Shown here one piece after another: positions 32,940-41,016 of a stretch of DNA of 64,000 nt (its first letter is position 1; every line of letters begins with the position of its first letter). Under the pieces are notes generated by a model. It made no database searches. It had not been told where the DNA came from and worked only from the letters and a program-made list of their open reading frames with translations. The stretch is from Hymenobacter cyanobacteriorum. Lineage in GTDB: Bacteria; Bacteroidota; Bacteroidia; Cytophagales; Hymenobacteraceae. The stretch lies in the NCBI RefSeq assembly GCF_022631375.1, contig NZ_JALBGC010000002.1, positions 310,001 to 374,000 of the forward strand, given 5' to 3'. The position numbers and the translations under genes are program-made.

Positions 32940-34121
32940 ATGCCTGCCACCACCGCGTCTTCGTTGCCCCCGCCGGCCATTGTGGCCAACCAGCACATCT
33001 ACGACGACTATTTCGAGGAGGAATTCACCCGCACGGTGGACGAAAACATCCTCCAGCTGCTCGACCGTGTGTGGTTTCGCTCCGAGCTGGTGGGCTTCGA
33101 AAACTTTCCGCAGCGCAACAACCCCGACCGGCCGCTGATTTTCGCCAGCAACCACTCCGGCATGGCCTTCCCCTGGGATGCCATTGTGGCCCTGTCGCAC
33201 CTGTTTCGCTACCTGCCCAAGCACGAGTCGCTGCGCGACCTGCCGCGCCCGCTCTCGGCCCCGCTGCTCTCGCAAACGGCCCTGATGAACCCCTACCTGG
33301 TAAAAGACTTCTGGAAAAAATGCGGCTGCGTGGATGCCACGACGCTGAATTTCGAAACCATGATGTACTACCAGGACCACAACCTGATGCTGTATCCCGA
33401 GGGCGTGCCCGGCATTGGCAAAGGGTTCAACCGCAAGTACGAGCTGCAGCGCCTGGCTACCAGCATGGTGCGTCTGGCTCTGCAGCACGGCACCGACATC
33501 GTGCCCTTCTACACCATTAATGCCGAATACCTCAACCCCTACGCCTACAGCTGGGACTGGATTAACAACCTGACCAAGAAAATTGGCATCCCGTTTCTAC
33601 CGCTCACGCTGTTGCTGTTGCTGGTTTTGGTGCAGCCCTGGGCCTTTTACCTGGCTTTTCCGGCTAAGCTCGTCTTCGTGATGGGCACCCGCATCCGCCC
33701 CGCCGACCTCACCGATAAAACCGTTGATGAACTGAGCCGCGAAGAATACCTGGCCCTGAGCGAGCAAATCCGCCGGCAGATGCAGGGCGAAATGGACGCC
33801 GCCGTGGCTGCCCACGGCCAGCAGCCCTACCGCTGGGGCGAGCTCTGGCAGCGCATCAAGGAAAACCGCCGCTTCTTCCCGTTCTTCCTGCCCTTCGCTT
33901 GGCCGGCGGTGTTCACCGAGTTTGAGCGCCTCTACGTGAAGGAGGGCCGCCGCAACTTCCGCATGCAGCTCGACAAGCCCGGCGCCTGGCTGCGCATGCT
34001 CTGGCGCAACCCCATAACCCTGGCCTACTTCATCCCGTTGCTAGGCTGGATTCCGCTGGCCATCAAAGGCTACAAAGGCAATAAGCTGGGCCAAAAGCAG
34101 AAGGCTTACCGAAGTAGCTAG
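32940..34121 (+). CDS. PlsC-like acyltransferase
   Basis: 393 residues, a predicted glycerophospholipid acyltransferase. Motif I reads 'FASNHSGMAFPWDAIV': the His and Asp are seven residues apart rather than the usual four, as in the NHSG..P.D subgroup. The substrate-binding block is 'LMLYPEGVPGIGKGF'. Two hydrophobic stretches ('LTLLLLLVLVQPWAFYLAF' and near the C-terminus) suggest membrane association. ATG at 32940. The family-B hairpin at 34147 follows. Acyl acceptor and donor are not predictable. Confidence 0.82.
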   Translation: MPATTASSLPPPAIVANQHIYDDYFEEEFTRTVDENILQLLDRVWFRSELVGFENFPQRNNPDRPLIFASNHSGMAFPWDAIVALSHLFRYLPKHESLRDLPRPLSAPLLSQTALMNPYLVKDFWKKCGCVDATTLNFETMMYYQDHNLMLYPEGVPGIGKGFNRKYELQRLATSMVRLALQHGTDIVPFYTINAEYLNPYAYSWDWINNLTKKIGIPFLPLTLLLLLVLVQPWAFYLAFPAKLVFVMGTRIRPADLTDKTVDELSREEYLALSEQIRRQMQGEMDAAVAAHGQQPYRWGELWQRIKENRRFFPFFLPFAWPAVFTEFERLYVKEGRRNFRMQLDKPGAWLRMLWRNPITLAYFIPLLGWIPLAIKGYKGNKLGQKQKAYRSS

Positions 34122-34146
34122 GTTTGGTTGACAACAGATTGAAAGC

Positions 34147-34275
34147 ACGTCATGCAGAGCGCAGCGAAGCATCTCGCGTGGGGTAGTAATCAAAACTGTT
34201 GAACCGAAGGTCGGCGTAGCCAACGATTGAATTAGTGGCAGCACGCGAGATGCTTCGCTGCGCTCTGCATGACGT
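34147..34275. repeat. Family-B palindromic element, copy 2
   Basis: Perfect 34-bp arms (ACGTCATGCAGAGCGCAGCG then AAGCATCTCGCGTG, 34147-34180, and 34242-34275) around a 61-bp spacer, the longest spacer among the copies. Confidence 0.9.
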
Positions 34276-34340
34276 TCTGGTTGCCCACACCCGCCGCGCA
34301 TCCTGCGCACCCCACACTCTCCCTCCCAAATCCCACCCGC

Positions 34341-35315
34341 ATGCCCTCGTTCCAACACCTGCTGCTCAAGCAGTTTCTCGTCGCGGCGGCGGTGCCGCTG
34401 GCCCGGCGCAAGCCCAGCGTGGGTGCCATTCGCCTGGCAATGGAGGCTGGGGCCCTCTTCCAGTTCATGCCCTGGAAGGTAAATCTGGAGAGTTTTCAGC
34501 TCGATAACCGGCTCGAAGCTGAGTGGCTGCGGCCGCGCACGGCGCACCCCACGCGCGTACTACTTTACCTGCACGGTGGTGGCTACGTACTGGGCTCGCT
34601 CAATACCCACCGCAGCCTGGTGGGCAGCCTGGCCCAGCGCACAGGCCTCAACGTGCTCACCATCAACTACCGCAAAGCGCCCGACCACCCGTTCCCAGCT
34701 GCGCTCGACGATGCCCGGCGGGCCTACCGCTGGCTGCTGCGCCAGGGCCACCAGCCGCACGACATTGTGGTGGGCGGCGACTCGGCCGGTGGTGGCCTGG
34801 CCCTCGCGCTGCTGCTGGCCCTGCGCGATGCCGGCGAACCGCTGCCCGCCGCTGGCGTCGGCCTCTCGCCCTGGACCGACCTGAACCTGCCCACCGCCGC
34901 TCTGCGCCGCATCTGCCGCGAAGAAGGCCTCCTGCTCGAAGCCCTGCAAATGCGCACCTGGGGCCCGCTCTACGCGCACAAGACGCCGCTTACGCACCCC
35001 TTGCTTTCGCCCGCGCAGGCCGATTTGCACGGCCTGCCGCCGCTGCTCATCCAGATTTCGACGGCCGAAGTGCTTTACGATGATGTGCTGAAGTTTGCCG
35101 ACAAAGCCCGCGCTGCCGGCGTGCCCGTGGTGGTGCAGCCCTTCGAAGGACTGGTGCATTGGTGGCATCTGTTCTGGCGCGTGGTGCCCGAAGCCCGCCA
35201 GGCCCTCGACCAGGTGGCCGAATTTCTGGTTGATACCTGGGCCGCGCAGGAGGTGCCGGTGGTGCAGCTGCCCGTGGTGCCGCGTCGTGTGACCGCCCGC
35301 CGCCGGGCCGCGTAG
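34341..35315 (+). CDS. Alpha/beta hydrolase of the hormone-sensitive lipase type
   Basis: 324 residues from the ATG at 34341. Oxyanion motif 'LYLHGGGYVLGSL' (about 79-90), nucleophile serine in 'VVGGDSAGGGLALAL' and histidine in 'FEGLVHWWHLF'. The acidic residue is expected in 'ISTAEVLYDD', where Glu seems to replace the usual Asp of D-P/V-L. Likely a cytoplasmic carboxylesterase on short acyl esters. An upstream in-frame extension to 34269 overlaps the family-B hairpin and is not favoured. Confidence 0.88.
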   Translation: MPSFQHLLLKQFLVAAAVPLARRKPSVGAIRLAMEAGALFQFMPWKVNLESFQLDNRLEAEWLRPRTAHPTRVLLYLHGGGYVLGSLNTHRSLVGSLAQRTGLNVLTINYRKAPDHPFPAALDDARRAYRWLLRQGHQPHDIVVGGDSAGGGLALALLLALRDAGEPLPAAGVGLSPWTDLNLPTAALRRICREEGLLLEALQMRTWGPLYAHKTPLTHPLLSPAQADLHGLPPLLIQISTAEVLYDDVLKFADKARAAGVPVVVQPFEGLVHWWHLFWRVVPEARQALDQVAEFLVDTWAAQEVPVVQLPVVPRRVTARRRAA

Positions 35316-35457
35316 GCTGGCATTGAACCGGTTGCGCGGAGCTACTGCCAAAGCCGAATATTCACGAAATCGAAAAAATAAATTCTCTTTTTGCTGATTT
35401 TCGGCCACTTTTGACAAAATCCGGCGTACACGGCCCAACTATGTTGTGAAGCCTTCG

Positions 35458-35465
35458 TAGGTTTG
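35458..35465 (+). promoter_or_regulatory. Possible -7 box for the phasin-like gene
   Basis: TAGGTTTG matches TAnnTTTG in the A/T-richer 249-bp gap between the esterase and the phasin-like gene. It would give a leader of about 95 nt; no -33 TTG is found at 20 bp. Confidence 0.35.
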
Positions 35466-35564
35466 CAGCATAATTTAGTCGGCTTGCATACTACTTTGGT
35501 TTGATAACCGGCTTTTAATCAATAAATTCCCTTCTTCACCTTCACCAAAAACTGTTTCGTCGTC

Positions 35565-36224
35565 ATGGAAGATTTGTTTAAGAAGTTCGTAAATGCTGGC
35601 GTTGGCTACATTGCCCAAGGCAGCAAATCGGTTCAAAGCACCATCGACAAGCTGGTGAAGGACAACAAGATGACCCAGGCCGAGGGCAAGAAAATCGTGG
35701 ACGACCTGCTGAAAAGCGGTGAAACCAAGCGCGCCGAGCTCGAAAAGCAGTTCCAGGGCATCGTGGAGCGCGCCAAAAGCACCGTGGGCCTCGGCGACGA
35801 CAAGCCCGCCAAAGGCAAAGCCGGCGCTAAAAAGCCCGCTGCCAAAGCTGCCGCCAAACCCGCAGCTAAAGCATCGAGCGTAGTGAGCGCCGCCCGCAGC
35901 ACCGCCAACCAGGCCGCCAGCCGCGCCGCCGGGGCTGTAAAAACGGTAGCCGACCGCGTGAGCGCCGCCGCCGGCACCGCCCAGAAATCGACCGCCGCCA
36001 TGGCTGGCGCAGCCAATTCGGCCGCAAAAGCTCCTGCCAAGCCCGCCGCAAAACCAGCTGCCAAGGCTGCTGCAAAACCGGCTGCCACGGCCGCCAAAGC
36101 GCCCGCCAAAGCGGCTGCTAAGCCTGCTGCCAAACCAGCCGCGAAGCCCGCCGCAAAAGCCGCCGCCAAACCCGCGGCTACCGCTGCCGCACCGGCTTCG
36201 GGCAGCGGCGAGAGCAACTCGTAG
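35565..36224 (+). CDS. Phasin-like protein with histone-H1-like Ala/Lys/Pro tail
   Basis: 219 residues. Residues 1-75 form a helical, phasin/PhaF-like region ('MEDLFKKFVNAGVGYIAQGS', 'VDDLLKSGETKRAELEKQF') that could form a coiled coil. From about residue 80 the protein is nearly all Ala, Lys and Pro with repeated AAKPAAK units, like histone H1 or the DNA-binding tail of PhaF. In Pseudomonas PhaF such a tail ties PHA granules to the nucleoid; whether this organism makes PHA is not shown. ATG at 35565; strong terminator downstream. Confidence 0.72.
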   Translation: MEDLFKKFVNAGVGYIAQGSKSVQSTIDKLVKDNKMTQAEGKKIVDDLLKSGETKRAELEKQFQGIVERAKSTVGLGDDKPAKGKAGAKKPAAKAAAKPAAKASSVVSAARSTANQAASRAAGAVKTVADRVSAAAGTAQKSTAAMAGAANSAAKAPAKPAAKPAAKAAAKPAATAAKAPAKAAAKPAAKPAAKPAAKAAAKPAATAAAPASGSGESNS

Positions 36225-36242
36225 TAATCTGTCCGATAGTGT

Positions 36243-36276
36243 AAAACCCCGTTTGCGGTACGCAGGCGGGGTTTTT
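36243..36276 (+). terminator. Intrinsic terminator of the phasin-like gene
   Basis: AAAACCCCG / CGGGGTTTTT stem with an inner TTTGCG..CGCAGG part, ending in a T-run, 18 bp after the stop codon. Confidence 0.85.
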
Positions 36277-36330
36277 CGGTATAAATACGCGCTCCAGGGC
36301 GCACCAGCTGCCGTAGGATGCCGGGCTAAG

Positions 36331-36378
36331 TCTGCGAAATCAGTTTAATCTGCGTAAATCTGCGGTTCTAATCTGCGG
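36331..36378. repeat. Degenerate TCTGCG tandem units
   Basis: About four imperfect units of TCTGCGnnAATC type lie directly in front of the ABC1 kinase start, in the gap between the terminator at 36276 and the ATG at 36382. Confidence 0.6.
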
Positions 36379-36381
36379 TTG

Positions 36382-38067
36382 ATGTTTAAAAATACGATTT
36401 CCAATCTGGCCCGCATCCGGCAGGTGGCCGAGGTGCTGCTACGCTACGGCTTCGAGGATGTGGTGACGACTACGCCACTGCGTCGCCTTATCAGCCAGAG
36501 CCGACGGCTGAGCTGGCAGCGGGCTGACCGCCAGGTGTTCGAAACCACGCGCTGGGAGCGGGTGCGCCTGATTATCGAGGAACTCGGCCCTACGTTCATC
36601 AAGCTGGCCCAGGCCATGAGCAACCGGGCCGATTTGCTGCCCGAGGCGCTGATTGACGAGTTTGAGAAACTGCAAAGCAACGTGCCGCCGTTCGATACGG
36701 CCGTGGCCCGCCAGATTATCGAGGAGGAGCTGGGCCGGCCGATTTCGGAGGTCTTCAGCGAGTTTGATGACGTGACGCTGGGTTCGGCCAGCATCGGGCA
36801 GGTGCACCGGGCGCGGCTGCTGACGGGCGAGGAAGTGGTGGTGAAGGTGCAGCGCCCCGGCGTGCAACAGAAGGTAAAATCGGACCTCGCCCTACTGCAC
36901 GAGCTGGTGCGCCTCACGGCGGGTTTCCTGCAAAAGCAGGGCCTAGCCAACCCGCAGGACATCGTGGACGCCTTCGAGCGCAGCATGAGCAAAGAGCTGG
37001 ATTACACGGCGGAGGCGCGCTCGATGGAGCAGTTTCGCAAGCTCTACGAAGACTACACGACGTTTTACGTGCCCAAGCCCTACCGCGAGCTGAGCACGGC
37101 GCGCATTCTGGTGATTGAGTTCGTGAGCGGCTGCAAGATTACCGACAAGGCGCAATTGCAGGAGTGGGACCTGAGCCCGGCCACGGTGGCCGAAAACGGC
37201 ATGGACATTTACCTGACGCAGATTTTTGAGTTCGGGGTGTTCCACGCCGACCCGCACCCGGGCAATGTGCTGGTGCGCCCCGATGGCACCATCGTACTCA
37301 TCGATTTCGGCATGGTGGGACGCCTCACCAAGCAGCAGAAATACGCCTTTGCGGGCGTATTCATCGGCATGGCGCGGCAGGATGCGCGCAGCATGGCGTT
37401 GAATTTCAGGCGGCTGGCCCTCACGGCCGAAATTCCCGACATGCGCGCCTTCGAGTCGGACCTCAGCCAGCTGATTGAGGATTTCGCGATGCTCGATGTG
37501 AAGGAGATGAGTATGAGCGACCTGGCCGACGCGCTCCAGGGCATCATCTACACCTACAAGCTGCAGGTGCCTGGGGCGGTGTTCCTCATCCTGCGGGCGC
37601 TGGTTATTCTGGAGGGCATCGGTAAGGTGCTGCACCCGAATTTCAATACGTTCGAATTTGTGCGGCCCTACGGCGCGAAGATTATCCGGGAACAATACTC
37701 CCGCGAAAACCTGCTGACGGAAGCCGAATACACGGGCACCCAGCTGCTGGCGCTGCTGCAGACGCTGCCCGCCGACGTGCGCCAGATTGTGCGCAAAATC
37801 AGCAAGGGCGAGCTGCGGCTGAAATTCGATTTGGTGGGTTACACCACGCTGCTGCGCAAAGCCGACCAACTCGTGAGCCGCACCATTCTGGCGCTGCTGA
37901 GTGTGGGCGGGCTGCTGTTTTCGGGCCTCACGCTGCTGGGCCGCTATTCGCCCGACATGCCCTACCACCGCGGTGTGCCCGAAATAACGTGGTGGAGCCT
38001 GGGCGCGACGGGCTTCCTGCTGCTGGTCTTGCTGCTGCTGGGCACACGGCGGCGCGAGAAGTCGTAG
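36382..38067 (+). CDS. ABC1/UbiB family atypical kinase
   Basis: 561 residues from the ATG at 36382. UbiB-fold features: 'GPTFIKLAQAMSNRADLLP' (KxGQ motif, with Ala in place of Gly), 'LGSASIGQVHRARL' (Ala-rich loop), the 'VKVQRPGV' ATP Lys, 'FHADPHPGNVLV' (catalytic loop with Asp) and 'LIDFGMVGRL' (metal Asp). Two C-terminal membrane helices ('LLSVGGLLFSGLTLLG', 'GFLLLVLLLLG') anchor it. Members support isoprenoid-quinone synthesis and envelope lipid functions. The TAG stop coincides with the first bases of a family-D repeat. Confidence 0.93.
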   Translation: MFKNTISNLARIRQVAEVLLRYGFEDVVTTTPLRRLISQSRRLSWQRADRQVFETTRWERVRLIIEELGPTFIKLAQAMSNRADLLPEALIDEFEKLQSNVPPFDTAVARQIIEEELGRPISEVFSEFDDVTLGSASIGQVHRARLLTGEEVVVKVQRPGVQQKVKSDLALLHELVRLTAGFLQKQGLANPQDIVDAFERSMSKELDYTAEARSMEQFRKLYEDYTTFYVPKPYRELSTARILVIEFVSGCKITDKAQLQEWDLSPATVAENGMDIYLTQIFEFGVFHADPHPGNVLVRPDGTIVLIDFGMVGRLTKQQKYAFAGVFIGMARQDARSMALNFRRLALTAEIPDMRAFESDLSQLIEDFAMLDVKEMSMSDLADALQGIIYTYKLQVPGAVFLILRALVILEGIGKVLHPNFNTFEFVRPYGAKIIREQYSRENLLTEAEYTGTQLLALLQTLPADVRQIVRKISKGELRLKFDLVGYTTLLRKADQLVSRTILALLSVGGLLFSGLTLLGRYSPDMPYHRGVPEITWWSLGATGFLLLVLLLLGTRRREKS

Positions 38068-38164
38068 CGCAAGGTTGCGCGAGGTGAGAAGAGGTTTCGC
38101 GAAGTTTTCTTGTCCTTCCATCCAACCTTGCGAAACCTCTCTTCACCTCGCGCAACCTTGCGCT
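38065..38164. repeat. Family-D palindromic element, gene-less copy
   Basis: Left arm from 38065 (TAGCGCAAGGTTGCGCGAGG...) and right arm ending at 38164 are inverted repeats of about 42 bp with a few mismatches, around a short CTTGTCCTTCCATC-type spacer. The first three bases are the TAG stop of the ABC1 gene. The arms match the terminal repeats of the GxxExxY cassette at 40413-41016. Confidence 0.9.
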
Positions 38165-38252
38165 GCTGAATATTGGACAAAACACTTGGCAACCGCCCCA
38201 CTTAAGCGCGACCTTTGCGGACGCCGGGCCGTATTCTCGCCCGCCCGTTGGG

Positions 38253-40415
38253 ATGTCTCGTTCGCTGTCCGCTTGTCTGGTTTGGGCCTTTTTTTGGATT
38301 TTGCTGGGAGCGCTGCCGCATTGTGTGGTGGCTCAAACATCCCCGGCCGGCCCGCCCGTGCTGCGTGAGGCCAGCCTGCGCACCGATACCGCCACCTACC
38401 TGCTCAGCCGCAACACCGTGGCGCAGGCCGGCGGCCCGGCGCTGTATTTCTGGTACCGGCGCGACGATGAAACTGCCGAGTTGCGCCTGTACCCGGCCGC
38501 CGTGGCCCCCAACCGCCCGCTGCGTCTGCGCCGCAGCCCCGACTACCAGCTGCTCGATTCGCTGAGCAAGGAAGCCGACGGCAGCTTCCGCACCCGCCTC
38601 AAATTCCAGAACCTGACCAGCAGCCGCTTCCTGCGCCTGGTGGTGGAGCAGGCGGCCGACTCGGTGGGCAAGGCTCCGCTGCGGCAGGTGGTGCCGTTGC
38701 TGCCGCTGGCCCGCACCTCGGTGGATTTGCGCGTGAACGACAACGAACTGTTTGTGGGCGAGGAAAAGGTGCTGGAGCTCACCAGTTCGAATGCCCGCAA
38801 CGTACACGCCACCGGCGAGTGGGTGCGCGGCGCCGATTTCGACTACCGCCTCGTGGCCGATGCCAACGGCGTATTGCGTCTGCACATACTGCCCAACCAG
38901 CTGGGCCCCCGCACGCTGGCCCTGAAACTGCAAACCGAGCGCCCCACGCTGGGGCCCGGCGGCCACTTGAGCTACCAGCTGCCGGTGCTGCGCCAGGAAT
39001 TCAACGTGAAAGCCAGTCGCTTGCGTTTTCTCTCGCCCGACAAGCGCAGCGTGACGATGGACGAGGCCAGCCGCCGCAAAGGCGTGGAGCTGATTCTGGA
39101 CAACGGCCGCAGCTTTGAGCTGCGCCGCACCTACCGCATCGAGGACCAGGAGGAGCCCGGCGGCGAGCTCATTGCCGACCTGTTCATCCGGCAGTTTCTG
39201 AGCAACGACCGGGTGCTGTGCTTCCTGCGGCCCTACAACACGCACCGCCAGACCGAAGGCTACCTCTACATCAAGGAGGCCGACGTGGCCCGCTACCTCA
39301 CCAACCTCGACATCACGCCGCAGGCCACCATCCGCAACGTGCAGGTGCTGCACCGCGGCGGCGACTGGACGCCCGGCCTGAGCGTGAGCCCCGGCGAAAC
39401 CGTGGACGTGCGCCTCGAAGGCGAGGGCCTGCAAAAAGCGCGCATCTCGTTCGAGGATTTGCCGGTGATTCCGTCCGATTCCTCGGTGCGTACCGATGCG
39501 CGACTGGTGTACCGGGTGCGCGTGCCGGTGAGCTTCGACAAGCGCAAGAGCACGATTTTCAACGCCGGCCAGCCCACCGGTTACGCCCTGAGCGTGCGCG
39601 AATACCAGCGGCCGCACTCGCTCGATTTCGTGTCGGTGGTGTACGGCGACGGGGCCCGGCCCATTACTCGTCTCAACGGTCCGATTCTGTACGACGGCAC
39701 CATCCGCGACGTCGTGTTCCAGTTCAACCCCAACGCCATCGACGGCAACGAGCAGCTCTACGGCAAGCAGTATCTGAGCTTCGAAATCCGCACGCTCAAT
39801 AGCAAAGGCGATTTGGTGGAGCAGCGCAGCGTCGATAACGTCGTCATCTGCCCCGGCGACCAGTCGGCCCGCGCCGCCTTCTACCAGGACAAGCAGTGCC
39901 GCACCGACCCGCTGAGCCTCAACTCGCTGCTGGGCCGCAAAACCTACGACCTCGACGAGTGGAGCCGTATTATCGTGACGGTGAAGCATCAAAGCAGCCA
40001 GTACGCCGACCCCGGCTACACCCAAACTGTAGAGCTGGTGCTCAAGCGCCGCTACAAGTTCGACATCGACGTGAGCTTCCCCGCCGGCCTGCTCACCCGC
40101 AAACAGGGCGACGACGGCTACGGCGACCTGGGAGGTATTTCGCTGGCCACACTGGCACAGTTCAGCTTTTATAGCCCCAATAAAATCAACCGCCTGCGCC
40201 CGTATAAAATCGGCGCGGGCTTCGTGGCCCTCAACGCCTTCAACCTGGGCAGCAGCAGTACCGGCCGCGACCTGGGCGTGGTAATATTGGGCTCGGTGTA
40301 CCCCACGCGGCGCGAAGCCAAATTTACGTTTCCGCTCTATCTGGGCGGCGGCTTTTTGCTGGGCGTGCGGAAGTGGTTTTACATGGTGGGGCCGGGCATT
40401 GGGGTTCGCCTGTAG
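38253..40415 (+). CDS. Large exported protein, unknown function
   Basis: 720 residues. Signal peptide (LVWAFFWILLGALPHCVVAQ, about residues 9-28). The long middle is predicted beta-rich, with repeated Ig-like segments (for example 'SVDLRVNDNELFVGEEKVLE'); a possible Cys pair lies near 545-560. The last 110 residues ('FSFYSPNKINRLRPYKIGAG', 'YLGGGFLLGVRKWFYMVGPG') look like amphipathic strands of a small outer-membrane barrel. I do not recognise the family. A GACCTTTG (38210-38217) with TTG 21 bp upstream may be the promoter. Its TAG stop is the outer end of the GxxExxY element. Confidence 0.75.
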   Translation: MSRSLSACLVWAFFWILLGALPHCVVAQTSPAGPPVLREASLRTDTATYLLSRNTVAQAGGPALYFWYRRDDETAELRLYPAAVAPNRPLRLRRSPDYQLLDSLSKEADGSFRTRLKFQNLTSSRFLRLVVEQAADSVGKAPLRQVVPLLPLARTSVDLRVNDNELFVGEEKVLELTSSNARNVHATGEWVRGADFDYRLVADANGVLRLHILPNQLGPRTLALKLQTERPTLGPGGHLSYQLPVLRQEFNVKASRLRFLSPDKRSVTMDEASRRKGVELILDNGRSFELRRTYRIEDQEEPGGELIADLFIRQFLSNDRVLCFLRPYNTHRQTEGYLYIKEADVARYLTNLDITPQATIRNVQVLHRGGDWTPGLSVSPGETVDVRLEGEGLQKARISFEDLPVIPSDSSVRTDARLVYRVRVPVSFDKRKSTIFNAGQPTGYALSVREYQRPHSLDFVSVVYGDGARPITRLNGPILYDGTIRDVVFQFNPNAIDGNEQLYGKQYLSFEIRTLNSKGDLVEQRSVDNVVICPGDQSARAAFYQDKQCRTDPLSLNSLLGRKTYDLDEWSRIIVTVKHQSSQYADPGYTQTVELVLKRRYKFDIDVSFPAGLLTRKQGDDGYGDLGGISLATLAQFSFYSPNKINRLRPYKIGAGFVALNAFNLGSSSTGRDLGVVILGSVYPTRREAKFTFPLYLGGGFLLGVRKWFYMVGPGIGVRL

Positions 40416-41016
40416 CGCAAGGTTTCGCGAGGTTAAAAGAGGTTTCGCGAGGTTTTCCTCTTGCGGCTTATGCTTTTGTGAGGCAGGCTTTTTACAAACC
40501 GTTAACAAGCCGAATAATGTGGTCGCGTAGGGACGATACATTGAAATTGATGAGCAGGCCCAGCTTCAGATGCGACAGATGTAGGTAGTTGAGGAGCTGT
40601 TTGCTGTGCATTGGAGCCAGTTCCATTACTGATTTCAGCTCAACGACAACTTTTTGCTCAACCAGCATATCAAGTCGAAAGCCTACTTCCAGCTTGATTC
40701 CATCATAGATAACGGGGAGCGCAACTTGCGTTTCGACCAGTAGCCCCAGTTTGCGCAGCTCATGCGTCAGTGCCGCCTCGTAAACCGATTCATAAAGACC
40801 GGGCCCCAATGCCGTATGCACCTTAAAAGCTGACCGCATGATGTGCCCAGCAATTTCGTTCTCGTGCATACAAAAGGTAGTTGAAGGGGGGACGTGAACG
40901 GGGTAGAAATAAGCAAAAGCAAATTAAGACAGCGAGAAAGCATCGACTAAAAAAAAGAGGTTTCGCAAGCATGAAACCTTGCGAAACCTCTTTTAACCTT
41001 GCGAGACCTTGCGCTA
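40413..41016. mobile_element. 604-bp inverted-repeat element carrying a GxxExxY gene
   Basis: Terminal inverted repeats of 43 bp (40413-40455 and 40974-41016) match at 40 of 43 positions; both start TAGCGCAAGGT. They enclose one gene (40492-40869, minus strand) and an inner hairpin GAGGTTTCGC/GCGAAACCTC (about 40957-40989). Each outer TAG is the stop codon of the flanking gene (the exported protein on the left, phosphoglucomutase on the right). The gene-less relative is at 38065-38164. Mobility is inferred from this structure; no target duplication is evident. Confidence 0.75.
40492..40869 (-). CDS. GxxExxY family protein (PD-(D/E)XK-like)
   Basis: 125 residues. The naming motif is G24-L-Y-E27-S-V-Y30 in 'LGPGLYESVYEAAL'. 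It is followed by a restriction-endonuclease-like core: 'EVGFRLDMLVEQKVVVELKS' with D67 and E77-x-K79, fitting D-Xn-E-X-K. C-terminal 'QLLNYLHLSHLKLGLLINF' is also typical. The family is common in Bacteroidota and other phyla, usually in multiple scattered copies, with no established function. Here it is the sole gene between 43-bp inverted repeats, which suggests it is part of, or driver of, a repeat element. Confidence 0.92.
   Translation of the reverse strand: MHENEIAGHIMRSAFKVHTALGPGLYESVYEAALTHELRKLGLLVETQVALPVIYDGIKLEVGFRLDMLVEQKVVVELKSVMELAPMHSKQLLNYLHLSHLKLGLLINFNVSSLRDHIIRLVNGL

Noticed and set aside
38202..40541. A 779-codon antisense frame over the exported-protein gene
   Set aside because: Same GC effect; the sense frame has a signal peptide, and the antisense translation has no domain.
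40373..40588. Short plus-strand ORF across the left inverted repeat of the GxxExxY element
   Set aside because: It overlaps the end of the exported protein and the GxxExxY gene in other frames and consists largely of repeat sequence.
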